64,000 nt of DNA from Methylobacterium sp. B4 (GTDB lineage: Bacteria > Pseudomonadota > Alphaproteobacteria > Rhizobiales > Beijerinckiaceae): assembly GCF_003201865.1 (NCBI RefSeq), contig NZ_QJJJ01000006.1, forward strand, positions 1-64,000. Reading direction: 5' to 3'. Positions 46,229 through 54,662 of this stretch are shown here, one piece after another. Position 1 is the stretch's first letter. Every line of letters begins with the position of its first letter. Below the pieces are notes generated by a model. It had not been told where the DNA came from and made no database searches. It saw only the letters and a list, made by a program, of their open reading frames with translations. Position numbers and translations under genes: made by a program.

Positions 46229-47836
46229 TCAGAACGGCAGGGCCTTGGGCCGGAACACGTTGTACCACACTGCGATCATCATGCGCGTCAGCGTCACCGC
46301 CGTGATGACCGTGGTGAGGATGCCGAGGATGAACACCACGGCAAAGCCCTTCACCGGGCCGGAGCCCATGAAGAACAGGAGCAGCGCGGCGATCGCCATG
46401 GTCGAGTTCGAATCGATGATGGTGGCGAAGGCTCGGTCGAAGCCCGCCTGGAGCGCCGAGACCAGGGAGCGACCGGAGCGGGCCTCCTCGCGCATGCGCT
46501 CGTAGATCAGCACGTTGGAATCGACCGCGGTGCCGATGGTGAGCACGATGCCGGCGATGCCCGGCAGCGTCATGGTCGCCTCCAGCACCGACATCAGGCC
46601 GAGGATCAGGCCGACATGGACGATGAGCGCGATGTTGGCGATGAAGCCGAACACGCCGTAGGTCGCGAACATGAAGATGATGACGAGCCCGGCCGCCACC
46701 AGGGTGGCCTTCTGCCCGGCCTCGATCGAGTCGCGGCCGAGGCCCGGTCCGACCACACGGCGCTCGACCACGGTGAGCTTGGCCGGCAGCGCGCCGGCGC
46801 GGAGCAGCACCGAGAGGTCGTTGGCGTCCTTGACGGTGAAGTTGCCGGTGATCTGGCCCGAGCCGCCGGTGATCGCCGAGCGGATCACGGGGGCGGACTG
46901 GATCACGCCGTCGAGCACGATCGCCATGCGCCGGCCGACATTCTCGGAGGTCGCCTGACCGAAGCGCTGGGCCCCGCGCAGGTTGAACTTGAAGCTCACC
47001 ATCGGCTCGTGGGTCTGCGGGTCGAAGGCGGGCTGCGCGTCGGTGAGGTCGCTGCCATCGGCCATGACGCGACGCTCGACCGGCACCTTGGCTCCGCCCT
47101 CGTCCTTCGAGGGCAGCATGTCGACGTCACCCGAGGGCGAATCGGCCAGCATGCGGAATTCGAGCTTGGCGGTCTTGCCGAGCTGGTCCTCCAGCTCCTG
47201 CGGGTTCTGCAGGCCCGGCACCTGCACCAGGATGCGGTCGGCGCCCTGCTGCTGGATCGACGGCTCCTTGGTGCCGCCGAAATCGATGCGCTTGCGCACG
47301 ACCTCGATCGCCTGGCTGACCGCGCGGCGGGTGCGGTCGTTGATGCCGGCATCGGTGAGCGTGAGCTGGATCGTGCCGTTCTCGGCCTCGTTGACCGCCA
47401 GCGTCTGGCCGCCGCCGGGGCCGGCGAGCGGGTTGTTGATGGGCTGGGCGAGTTCGCGCAGCTTCGGCATCACCTTGGCGCGGGCCGCCGCGTCGGGGAT
47501 TCGCAGCTCGACGCCGCGGTTGATCACGCGGATGCCGCCCTCCGGCGAGACCGAGGCCTCGCGCAGGATGCGGCGCACGTCGTCGCGCAGGCCGGTGGTC
47601 AGCGAGCGGACCAGATCCGGCTGGTCGATCTCCAGCAGGATCTGCGAGCCGCCCTGCAGGTCGAGGCCGAGCACGATCGCCCGCTGCGGGATGATCCAGC
47701 TCGGGAACCAGGAGGGCAGCGATTGAATGAAGGCCTTGCGGCTGTCGGCCGGCACGAAGCTCGGCACCGCGAGGCTGAGGCCGATCAGGATGACGGCGAG
47801 CGTCGCGACGATCTTGGTTCTCGTGAAACGCAGCAT
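46229..47836 (-). CDS. secD: Protein translocase subunit SecD
   Basis: 535 residues. First membrane segment near residue 10, LGLDLQGGSQILLEID (the D1 motif), a large periplasmic domain, then VVGPGLGRDSIEAGQKA, GIVLTIGTAVDSNVLIYERM and a C-terminal membrane bundle. Partner of SecF. The yajC-secD-secF order is conserved. Confidence 0.95.
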   Translation of the reverse strand: MLRFTRTKIVATLAVILIGLSLAVPSFVPADSRKAFIQSLPSWFPSWIIPQRAIVLGLDLQGGSQILLEIDQPDLVRSLTTGLRDDVRRILREASVSPEGGIRVINRGVELRIPDAAARAKVMPKLRELAQPINNPLAGPGGGQTLAVNEAENGTIQLTLTDAGINDRTRRAVSQAIEVVRKRIDFGGTKEPSIQQQGADRILVQVPGLQNPQELEDQLGKTAKLEFRMLADSPSGDVDMLPSKDEGGAKVPVERRVMADGSDLTDAQPAFDPQTHEPMVSFKFNLRGAQRFGQATSENVGRRMAIVLDGVIQSAPVIRSAITGGSGQITGNFTVKDANDLSVLLRAGALPAKLTVVERRVVGPGLGRDSIEAGQKATLVAAGLVIIFMFATYGVFGFIANIALIVHVGLILGLMSVLEATMTLPGIAGIVLTIGTAVDSNVLIYERMREEARSGRSLVSALQAGFDRAFATIIDSNSTMAIAALLLFFMGSGPVKGFAVVFILGILTTVITAVTLTRMMIAVWYNVFRPKALPF

Positions 47837-47902
47837 CCGCCCGATTCCGACTTTTTGTCATTGGTGCCGGGCGTCGACGCCCGGCACGCTTACGCCGTCC
47901 TT

Positions 47903-47940
47903 CAGGAGCTCTTGCCCTCAGGAGCTCTTGCCCTCAGGAG
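47903..47940. repeat. 16-bp tandem repeat between yajC and secD
   Basis: CAGGAGCTCTTGCCCT twice (47903-47918, 47919-47934) plus six bases of a third. The yajC stop lies inside the array, so the array is its 3' end and leader into secD. A regulatory role in translation of secD is possible but unproven. Confidence 0.7.
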
Positions 47941-48266
47941 GCCTTGACGGGCGCGCCCTTGACGCGGACCTCGGAGATCATCGAGCGGACGACCTTCACG
48001 CGCACGTTCGGGGCGATCTCGACTTCGATCTCGGAGCCTTCGTCGGACACCTTGGTGACCCGGCCGATCAGACCTCCGGTGGTCACGATCGTGTCCTCGC
48101 GGCGCACGTTCTTGACCATGTTCTGGTGATCCTTGAGCCGGCGCTGCTGCGGGCGCAGGATCAGGAAGTACATGATCACGAAGATCAGGACGAAGGGCAC
48201 GAATTGCAACGCGACGTCCATGCCGCTTCCGGCACCGGCTCCTTGCGCGAAGGCGGGGGTGATCAA
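47934..48266 (-). CDS. yajC: Preprotein translocase accessory subunit YajC
   Basis: 110 residues: one membrane helix (VALQFVPFVLIFVIMYFLIL) directly followed by RPQQRRLKDHQNMVKN, the family signature, then a small beta domain (TIVTTGGLIGRVTKV). First gene of the yajC-secD-secF operon. ATG 48266. Confidence 0.94.
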   Translation of the reverse strand: MITPAFAQGAGAGSGMDVALQFVPFVLIFVIMYFLILRPQQRRLKDHQNMVKNVRREDTIVTTGGLIGRVTKVSDEGSEIEVEIAPNVRVKVVRSMISEVRVKGAPVKAS

Positions 48267-48492
48267 CGCGGGTGACTCCTGATCGAGGGCAAGCGGCCCG
48301 TGAGGCCCGGCGGCGCCGGAGCCTTACGACGACGGACCTGCCGAGAATGGCTTGCCGAAAAGCGCGCGGACTATAGCGAGGGGCGACTCGAAAGCAACGG
48401 CAGGCGGCCGCATCCGGATCGGCGACGGCGAGGTTCCCCTGTCCGGCCTCCTCGGCCTACAAGGCGCCCTCCCCCGAGACCGGACACTCGCC

Positions 48493-49383
48493 ATGGCCTC
48501 CGAGCCGACGCCCGCCGATCCCCTCCCCCGCCTTCTCCCGCTCCTGGAGCGGATCGCCGCAGCCCTGGAGCGCGCAGCCCCACCCGCCGTCCCGCGGGTC
48601 GATACGGGCGCCGCCGACGCCTTCCTGTGTGGGCCCGAGCGCCGGCTGATTCCGGTGCCGCGGGTCAACCGGGTCGAGATCGGCATCCTCACCGGGATCG
48701 ACCGCGCCCGCGACACCCTGGTGGAGAACACCGAGCGCTTCGCGAAGGGGTTTCCGGCCAACAACGCCCTGCTCTGGGGCGCGCGCGGCATGGGCAAGTC
48801 GTCGCTGGTCAAGGCGGCCCATGCCGAGATCAACGCCCGGCGCTCCGCCGACACGCTGCCGATGAAGCTCGTCGAGATCCACCGGGAGGACATCGAGGCG
48901 CTGCCCGAGTTGATGAGCCTGCTGCGCGGCGATCCCCACCGCTGGCTGGTGTTCTGCGACGACCTCTCGTTCGACGCCGACGACACCTCCTACAAGTCGC
49001 TCAAGACCGCACTCGACGGCGGCATCGAGGGACGCCCGGAGAACGTCCTGTTCTACGCCACCTCGAACCGGCGCCACCTGCTCGCCCGCGAAATGGTCGA
49101 GAACGAGCGCTCCACCGCGATCAATCCCGGCGAGGCGGTGGAGGAGAAGGTCTCGCTCTCCGACCGCTTCGGCCTCTGGCTCGGCTTCCACAAATGCAGC
49201 CAGGACGAATATCTGGCGATGATTCGCGCCTATGTGGAGCGCTACCGCCTGACGGTGGAGCCGGACCGGCTGCGGGCCGAGGCGCTCGAATGGGCCACCA
49301 CCCGCGGCTCGCGCTCGGGACGCACGGCCTTCCAGTTCATCCAGGATCTGGCCGGACGGCTGGGCCAGCGGCTGGAGGGCTAG
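48493..49383 (+). CDS. DUF815 AAA-type ATPase
   Basis: 296 residues from ATG 48493. After a helical N-terminus comes a P-loop WGARGMGKSSLVKAAH, Walker B-like VFCDDLSFDADDTSYKSLK, sensor YATSNRRHLL, and a lid-like C-terminus (FQFIQDLAGRLGQRLEG). These features, with NNALLWGARGMGKSSL, define the DUF815 family of ATPases with unknown partner. Longer frames to 48352 overlap the yajC promoter region. It is divergent from yajC. Confidence 0.87.
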   Translation: MASEPTPADPLPRLLPLLERIAAALERAAPPAVPRVDTGAADAFLCGPERRLIPVPRVNRVEIGILTGIDRARDTLVENTERFAKGFPANNALLWGARGMGKSSLVKAAHAEINARRSADTLPMKLVEIHREDIEALPELMSLLRGDPHRWLVFCDDLSFDADDTSYKSLKTALDGGIEGRPENVLFYATSNRRHLLAREMVENERSTAINPGEAVEEKVSLSDRFGLWLGFHKCSQDEYLAMIRAYVERYRLTVEPDRLRAEALEWATTRGSRSGRTAFQFIQDLAGRLGQRLEG

Positions 49384-49411
49384 CCTCGTCCAATCCGCTC
49401 GCTCGAACGAA

Positions 49412-49439
49412 AAGGGCGGCCCCTCGCGGGGCCGCCCTT
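49412..49439. terminator. Bidirectional terminator
   Basis: A 12-bp perfect stem (AAGGGCGGCCCC / GGGGCCGCCCTT) with loop TCGC lies between the DUF815 and nlpD stops. The minus-strand reading ends in TTTTCG, the plus reading in CTTCG, so it serves both genes. Confidence 0.85.
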
Positions 49440-49461
49440 CGTCCGTCGATGCGTTGAGAAA

Positions 49462-50814
49462 TCAGTTGCCGGCGAGATGCGGCATCGGATCGACCGGGGT
49501 CGCGCCCTTGCGGATCTCGAAGTGGAGCTGCGGCGAGGTGACGTTGCCGGTGGCGCCGGACTTGGCGATCGTCTGGCCGCGCTTGACCTTCTCGCCGGGG
49601 CGCACGTCCAGCTCGCCGTTATGGGCGTAGGCCGAGACGTAGCCGTTGTTGTGCCGCACCAGAACCAGCTTGCCGTAGCCCTTCACGTCCGAGCCCGCAT
49701 AGGCCACGGTGCCGTCCTCGGCCGCCTTGACCGGCGTGCCCTCGGGCACGGCGATGTTGATGCCCTCGTTGCCGCTCGAGCCGTAGGCGTTGATGATCCG
49801 GCCCTTGGCCGGCCAGCGGAAGGATTCCGCCGCCTGCTGGGCGGGCGGGGCCGCCGCCGGGATCGGAGCGGAGGCGTCGGCGCTCGCCACCTTCACCGGG
49901 GCGGACTCCTTCACCGGAGCCTTCGCCGTCTCTTTGGCGGCTTCCTTGGCGGCGGCCTTCGCCGCAGCCTCGGCGGCGCGCGCCTCCGCGACCTTCTTGG
50001 CGGCGTCCGCCTTGGCCTGCTTGGCCTCGGCCTCGGCCTTGCGGGCCGCCTCCGCCTTCGCGGCTTCCTTGGCGGCCTCCTTCGGATCCGGCTTGGCCTC
50101 GACCTTGGCGACCTTCTCGGGGGCCTTCTGGCCCGGGCGCGCATGCGCCTTGGCATCCGCCGCCTTCTTGGCCTCAGCGGCTTTGGCGTCGGCGAGCTTC
50201 CTGGCCTGGGCGGCCTTCTCGGACGCCTTGGCTTCGGCCGCCTTGGCCTCGGCGATCTTGGCGGCGGCGGCCTGACGCTCGGCCTCGCGGCGGGCCTCCG
50301 TGGCCTTCGCGGCCGCGGCCTCGGCGGCGCGCTTCTCCGCAGCCCTCTCGGCAGCCTTGTCGACGGGCTTGCCGAACTGGAGCTTGGGCTGCGGCACGGG
50401 GGCCGAGGCGCGCGGCGTCATCGCGCGGCCGGAATCCGGGTTCAGGCCCGACACGTTGCCGCCGAACGACTCGGCAGTGGCCACGCGGGTCGCGGTCGGG
50501 GCCGGAGCCGGGCCGATCGCCGTGGGACGCGGCGCGGCGGGGCGCGGCGACATCGACGCGCCGGGGGCCGGCAGCGCCTCGGACTGGACCCGCGGCGTGC
50601 GGATCGCCGGGGCCGGTGCCATCTCCGGCTCGCCGCCCTCCGGCAGGCTGCCGGTGGCGGAGGGCTCACCCGTCAGCGACGCGAACGGGTTGGAGAAAGG
50701 ATCGCCGAGGCGCGACGCGTCCGACGAGCAGGCGGCGGTCCCGCCGCCGATCATTCCGATGAGGGCGAAGCGCGACAGCGTCCTCAAGCCCAGAACCGTC
50801 CCCCGAACCCGCAT
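49462..50814 (-). CDS. nlpD: NlpD-like murein hydrolase activator with degenerate LytM domain
   Basis: 450 residues. A hydrophobic signal with a possible lipobox (GMIGGGTAACSS), a proline/alanine linker, an Ala/Lys/Glu coiled coil from about residue 130 to 300, and a C-terminal LytM (M23) fold (RWPAKGRIINAYG... KSGATGNVTSPQ). The zinc site is broken: the HxxxD motif reads N349-E-G-I-N353 and HxH reads Q429-L-H431, so it should not cut peptidoglycan itself. Such dead LytM proteins (NlpD, EnvC, DipM) activate amidases during division. It follows serS-surE-pcm, the order that in gammaproteobacteria carries nlpD. ATG 50853 is an alternative start. Confidence 0.85.
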   Translation of the reverse strand: MRVRGTVLGLRTLSRFALIGMIGGGTAACSSDASRLGDPFSNPFASLTGEPSATGSLPEGGEPEMAPAPAIRTPRVQSEALPAPGASMSPRPAAPRPTAIGPAPAPTATRVATAESFGGNVSGLNPDSGRAMTPRASAPVPQPKLQFGKPVDKAAERAAEKRAAEAAAAKATEARREAERQAAAAKIAEAKAAEAKASEKAAQARKLADAKAAEAKKAADAKAHARPGQKAPEKVAKVEAKPDPKEAAKEAAKAEAARKAEAEAKQAKADAAKKVAEARAAEAAAKAAAKEAAKETAKAPVKESAPVKVASADASAPIPAAAPPAQQAAESFRWPAKGRIINAYGSSGNEGINIAVPEGTPVKAAEDGTVAYAGSDVKGYGKLVLVRHNNGYVSAYAHNGELDVRPGEKVKRGQTIAKSGATGNVTSPQLHFEIRKGATPVDPMPHLAGN

Positions 50815-50972
50815 CGACGCACCCGTTTGACCTGACGCAACCTGATGCCGCATTCAAACGGGATTCAGGTTAAGCATCCGTTCCCGAGATGCGCGCAGCG
50901 TTCAGTTTCACGCCGGGACCGCGAGGGTTGGGACGCCCCGGACACGGGCGGAGCACCGGTTCGAGGGCCGCT

Positions 50973-51671
50973 TCAGGCGGTGCGCGAGGGGGCGAGCGCC
51001 CGCCCCGGCGTCAGCGGTCCGAGCCGCAGCACCACCCCTTCCGTGCGCGCGAAGGCGGCCGCGCCATCGCGGGCCAGCGTCAGGAGCCGGCTCGCCCGCC
51101 CCGTCCACAGTCCCGCCACCAGCCGCCCGCCGGATGCGAGCGCGGCGGGCAGGTGCGGCGGCAGCGCCTCCAGGCTGCCGTTGATCAGGATGCGATCGAA
51201 GGTCTCCCCGCGAACCGCCTCCTGCGCGAGGCCGTCGGCCACCTCGACGGTGGCGTCGTTCAGGTCGCGCCCGAGATTCTGGCGGGCGGCGCGGGCCAGC
51301 CCGTCGTAGCGCTCCACGCTCCGCACGTGGACGGCCCCGAGCCGCACCAGCAGGGCGGTGACGTAGCCCGTGCCGGTGCCGACCTCCAAGACCCGCGCGC
51401 CGGGCCGCACATCGAGGGCGCCGAGCATCGCCGCGACGACGCTGGGCGCGCTCATGGTCTGGCCGCAGGCGAGCGGCAGGGCGATGTCCTGCCGGGCGTA
51501 GGCGAGCAGGCCCGGCGGGGCGAAGCGCTCCCGCGGCACCCGCTCCATCGCCCGCAGCACGGCGGTGTCGCGCACGCCCCGCTCGCGCAGGGACAGCACG
51601 AAGGCGGCGTTGCCCGTCGCGTGCGCCAGCCCCTCGGCGAGCCCGTCGGATTCGTCGGCCTCAGACGCCAT
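50973..51671 (-). CDS. pcm: Protein-L-isoaspartate O-methyltransferase
   Basis: 232 residues. Repairs isoaspartyl damage by methylating it with SAM. SAM-binding VLEVGTGTGYVTALLVRLG, the family start LRERGVRDTAVLRAMERVPR, AYARQDIALPLACGQTMSAP, and ILINGSLEALP. The gene starts 27 bases after surE. The N-terminal 25 residues are an acidic extension. Confidence 0.93.
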   Translation of the reverse strand: MASEADESDGLAEGLAHATGNAAFVLSLRERGVRDTAVLRAMERVPRERFAPPGLLAYARQDIALPLACGQTMSAPSVVAAMLGALDVRPGARVLEVGTGTGYVTALLVRLGAVHVRSVERYDGLARAARQNLGRDLNDATVEVADGLAQEAVRGETFDRILINGSLEALPPHLPAALASGGRLVAGLWTGRASRLLTLARDGAAAFARTEGVVLRLGPLTPGRALAPSRTA

Positions 51672-51698
51672 GCGCGCCGCCCGGGCCCGGGCGGGCGC

Positions 51699-52463
51699 TC
51701 ACCCCTCGAAGCCCTTGGCGAAGCGGGTCAGTTCCGGCTCGTCGGTGAGGTCGAGCCGCAGCGGCGTCACCGAGATGCGGTTCTCGGCGATGGCCTTGAG
51801 ATCCGTACCGTTGCCGGGCTCGAAGCGGGCCTTGGCGAAGGCGAGCCAGAAATAGGGGTTGCCGCGCCCGTCGTGGCGGGCGTCGATCTGCAGGAGCGCC
51901 TGGTTGCGCTGGCCCTGGGCGGAGACCGCCACGCCCTTCACCTCCCCGGGCTCGCAATCGGGGAAGTTCACGTTGACGAGGATGCCGGGCTCGATCCCGA
52001 TCTCCAGGATCTTCTGGATCACCCGCGGCCCGTGCTCGGCGGCGCAGGCCCATTTCAGGTTGGCCCGCCCGCCCGCGCCGTAGGCCTGGCTGAGCGCGAT
52101 CGAGCGCACCCCGAGGATGGTGCCCTCCATCGCCCCGGCGATGGTGCCCGAATAGGTCACGTCCTCGGCCACGTTCTGGCCGCGGTTGACGCCCGACAGC
52201 ACAAGGTCCGGCCGGTGGTCCTTGAGGATGTGGGCGATCCCCATGATCACGCAATCGGAGGGCGTGCCCTTCACCGCGAAGCGCTTCTCGGAGATCTGCC
52301 GAAGGCGCAGGGGATCGTTCAGCGAGAGCGAGTGCGACACGCCCGACTGGTCGGATTCGGGGGCGACCACCCACACGTCGTCGCTGAGCGCGCGGGCGAT
52401 GCCTTCCAGCGCCTCCAGGCCCGGCGCGTGGATGCCGTCGTCGTTGGTGACCAGGATGCGCAT
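51699..52463 (-). CDS. surE: 5'/3'-nucleotidase SurE
   Basis: 254 residues. Metal site [13 protein letters not shown] at the N-terminus, [33 protein letters not shown], and NVNFPD. SurE removes phosphate from nucleoside monophosphates and is a stationary-phase survival protein. ATG 52463 overlaps the serS stop by one base (TGATG). Confidence 0.95.
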   Translation of the reverse strand: MRILVTNDDGIHAPGLEALEGIARALSDDVWVVAPESDQSGVSHSLSLNDPLRLRQISEKRFAVKGTPSDCVIMGIAHILKDHRPDLVLSGVNRGQNVAEDVTYSGTIAGAMEGTILGVRSIALSQAYGAGGRANLKWACAAEHGPRVIQKILEIGIEPGILVNVNFPDCEPGEVKGVAVSAQGQRNQALLQIDARHDGRGNPYFWLAFAKARFEPGNGTDLKAIAENRISVTPLRLDLTDEPELTRFAKGFEG

Positions 52464-53749
52464 CAGTTCTTCGGTCCCTCGATCCGGGTGAGGCCGCCCA
52501 TGTAGGGCTGGAGCGCCGACGGGATCGTGACGCTGCCGTCGGGGTTCTGGTAGTTCTCCATCACGGCGATCAGCGCGCGGCCGACCGCGACGCCGGAGCC
52601 GTTCAGGGTATGGACGAAGTTGACCGCCCTGCCCTCCTTGGCCCGGTAGCGCGCGTTCATCCGCCGCGCCTGGAAATCGCCGCAGACCGAGCAGGAGGAG
52701 ATCTCGCGATAGGTCTTCTGGCCCGGCACCCAGACCTCGATGTCGTAGGTCTTTTGGGAGGCAAAGCCCATGTCGCCGGTGCAGAGCGTCATCACCCGGT
52801 AGGTCAGGTCGAGCTTCTTCAGCACCGCCTCGGCGCAGGCGAGCATCCGCTCGTGCTCCTCCGCCGATTTTTCGGGCGCGGTGATCGAGACCAGCTCGAC
52901 CTTGTTGAATTGGTGCTGGCGCAGCATGCCGCGGGTGTCGCGCCCGGCCGCCCCAGCCTCGGCGCGGAAGCAGGGGGTGAGCGCGGTGAAGCGCAGGGGG
53001 AGCTCGTCCTCGGCCAGGATGCTTTCGCGCACGAGGTTGGTGAGGGGGACCTCCGCCGTGGGGATGAGCCAGAAGCCGTCACCCGCCGCGAACTGGTCGT
53101 CGCGGAACTTCGGCAGCTGCGCCGTGCCGAACATCGCCTCGTCGCGCACGAGGATCGGGGGCACCACCTCGGTGTAGCCGTGCTCGCCCGTGTGCAGATC
53201 GAGCATGAACTGGCCGAGCGCTCGCTCCAGCCGGGCGAGCTGGCCCTTGAGCACCACGAAGCGCGAGCCGGAGAGCTTGGCCGCCGCCTCGAAATCCATC
53301 AGCCCGGTGGCCTCGCCGAGTTCGAAATGCTGGCGGCCCTCCGCCAAGCGCTCGCGCGAGGAGTCGAAGCGTCGATACTCGACATTGCCGTGCTCGTCGG
53401 CGCCGGGGGGCACGTCGTCCTTCGGCCGGTTCGGGATCGCGGCGAGGCGTTCATCGAGAGCTTTCGCCGCCTCGCCCTGCGCGGCTTCGAGGCCTGGCGC
53501 CTCCTCCTTTAGGCGGGAGACCTCGGCCATCAGCTCGGCGGCGCGCGCTTCGTCCTTCGCCTTCTTGGCGGCACCGATCTCCTTGGAGAGCGCGTTGCGC
53601 CGCTCCTGGGCGCCCTGCGCCGCCGAGACGGCGCCCTTGCGCGCGTCGTCGAGGGCGATCAGCTCGGCGCTGAGCGGCGCGAGGCCGCGGCGCTCCAGAT
53701 CGCGGTCGAAGGCCTCCGGGTTCTCGCGGATGGCGCGGATGTCGTGCAT
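52463..53749 (-). CDS. serS: Seryl-tRNA synthetase
   Basis: 428 residues, class II synthetase charging tRNA-Ser (and tRNA-Sec where present). A long antiparallel coiled-coil arm (residues 30-100, [20 protein letters not shown]), motif 2 region [20 protein letters not shown], and motif 3 [19 protein letters not shown]. First gene of serS-surE-pcm-nlpD. Confidence 0.96.
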   Translation of the reverse strand: MHDIRAIRENPEAFDRDLERRGLAPLSAELIALDDARKGAVSAAQGAQERRNALSKEIGAAKKAKDEARAAELMAEVSRLKEEAPGLEAAQGEAAKALDERLAAIPNRPKDDVPPGADEHGNVEYRRFDSSRERLAEGRQHFELGEATGLMDFEAAAKLSGSRFVVLKGQLARLERALGQFMLDLHTGEHGYTEVVPPILVRDEAMFGTAQLPKFRDDQFAAGDGFWLIPTAEVPLTNLVRESILAEDELPLRFTALTPCFRAEAGAAGRDTRGMLRQHQFNKVELVSITAPEKSAEEHERMLACAEAVLKKLDLTYRVMTLCTGDMGFASQKTYDIEVWVPGQKTYREISSCSVCGDFQARRMNARYRAKEGRAVNFVHTLNGSGVAVGRALIAVMENYQNPDGSVTIPSALQPYMGGLTRIEGPKN

Positions 53750-54131
53750 TTCGGGGCTCGTGAGGTCTCAGGCGCGCGAGGGACCCGCTTTGCCGCATCG
53801 CCCCCGGCATCACAAGAGCGGGGCGCCGGCACCCGGGATCGCGCCCCGCGGCGCGGGTTTCTCCGCGTGCGCGGCCCCGATCCGCCGCTCGCCCGCCTCC
53901 CCTGCGCTCGCCCCCTCGGTCGAGGCAAGAATTCCTGCAAAAATGCTCGGGATAATCCGGCAATATCCCGAGCGGCCTCTCCCACCCGCCGGCTTGCACA
54001 GAAACCGCGTCGGCACCATATCTCTGAAAGACCAGCACTTTTTCACGCGCAATGCCCGCTCCTGCAACCGGGCGTCGCCGGCTTAGGCCTCCTTCAAGCC
54101 GAACTATGAGAAATATAAGTGTAGGGTCCGC
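53750..54131. other. Intergenic region upstream of serS and pqqA, with a hairpin
   Basis: 382 bases, divergent. A perfect 10-bp inverted repeat at 53945-53954 / 53964-53973 (GCTCGGGATA / TATCCCGAGC, 9-base loop) is the only strong structure. The GC content drops from about 53930. Frames here read as shadows. It should contain the serS promoter; the hairpin could be an operator or an RNA leader element. Confidence 0.45.
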
Positions 54132-54160
54132 TTGAATTGCGCCCAACGGATTGTCTATAT
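54132..54160 (+). promoter_or_regulatory. Predicted sigma-70-type promoter of the pqqA pair
   Basis: TTGAAT at 54132-54137, a 17-base spacer, and CTATAT at 54155-54160 give a near-consensus housekeeping promoter in an AT-rich island, about 112 bases before the first pqqA. It would leave a leader of about 105 bases. Assigned by eye. Confidence 0.6.
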
Positions 54161-54271
54161 CAAGGGCGTCGAACACGAGGGACCCGCGACCGAGCGGCCA
54201 CCATCTCAGTTCGAGGTTGGGCCGGTCGAGACATCGACCTTCGTATTCAAATCACTATCAGGAGACACGCC

Positions 54272-54361
54272 ATGAAGTGGTCTGCCCCCGTCGTTGCCGA
54301 GATCTGCGTCGGCATGGAAGTCACCTCCTACGAGTCCGCCGAGATCGACACCTTCAACTAA
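54272..54361 (+). CDS. pqqA: PQQ precursor peptide PqqA, first copy
   Basis: 29 residues starting MKWSAPVVAEICVGMEV and ending EIDTFN. PqqA is the ribosomal peptide from which pyrroloquinoline quinone, the cofactor of methanol and other alcohol dehydrogenases, is made: PqqE joins Glu16 and Tyr20, both present (E16 and Y20 in EVTSY). AGGAG lies 8 bases before ATG 54272. The gene is too short for usual gene callers. No pqqB, C, D or E follows; the next gene is a convergent MarR regulator. So this copy supplies substrate to a maturation system encoded elsewhere. Confidence 0.95.
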   Translation: MKWSAPVVAEICVGMEVTSYESAEIDTFN

Positions 54362-54421
54362 GAAGGCTGTCGCCGGCCCTGCCGGCTCGGTTTCATTCAA
54401 CGTCCTACCAGGAGAAACGTC

Positions 54422-54511
54422 ATGAAGTGGTCCGCCCCCGTCGTTGCCGAGATCTGCGTCGGCATGGAAGTCACCTCCTACGAGTCCGCCGAGATCGACA
54501 CCTTCAACTAA
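54422..54511 (+). CDS. pqqA: PQQ precursor peptide PqqA, second copy
   Basis: 29 residues with exactly the same protein sequence as the first copy, again with AGGAG before the ATG and with Glu16/Tyr20 kept. Only one synonymous base differs in the coding part. It lies 60 bases after the first copy and before a terminator, so both are read from one short transcript. Doubling would raise peptide supply. Confidence 0.95.
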   Translation: MKWSAPVVAEICVGMEVTSYESAEIDTFN

Positions 54512-54542
54512 GAAGGTTGTCGCCGGGCTGACCCGGTGATCC

Positions 54543-54576
54543 AAGGGGCGTCGTCCGAAAGGGCGGCGCCCTTTTT
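54543..54576 (+). terminator. Terminator of the pqqA pair
   Basis: A 14-bp stem with three G-U pairs (AAGGGGCGTCGTCC, loop GAAA, GGGCGGCGCCCTTT) followed by TT. It lies 31 bases after the second pqqA stop and ends a transcript of about 400 bases. Confidence 0.75.
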
Positions 54577-54595
54577 CGTTCGGGTAGGCAGCAAA

Positions 54596-54645
54596 AAAGC
54601 GGAAAGGCCGGAGGGTTCGCGTGAACCCTCCGGCCTTTCCGCTTT
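54596..54645 (-). terminator. Terminator of the LdtR-like gene
   Basis: A perfect 23-bp stem (AAAGCGGAAAGGCCGGAGGGTTC and its complement) with loop GCGT. Read on the minus strand it ends in TTTTTT, an ideal intrinsic terminator 17 bases after the regulator stop. It also shields the regulator from pqqA transcription. Confidence 0.92.
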
Positions 54646-54662
54646 CCGATGATCGTCCGCGA

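Larger units (their letters stand above)
54256..54526 (+). repeat. 150-bp tandem duplication carrying pqqA
   Basis: Bases 54256-54376 and 54406-54526 are near-identical at a distance of 150 bp. The two coding parts differ at one base (third base of codon 4, TCT or TCC); the flanks have diverged more. It is therefore a local duplication kept identical at the protein level. Confidence 0.9.

Noticed and set aside
53744-54109. Possible short protein genes upstream of pqqA on either strand
   Set aside because: No ribosome sites, GC3 pattern lost, and products without recognisable features; the region is better read as control DNA.
54256-54526. The 150-bp duplication as an insertion-sequence or attachment-site footprint
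   Set aside because: No terminal inverted repeats, transposase, integrase or tRNA are near; the unit is exactly one gene plus its leader, so a plain tandem duplication is simpler.
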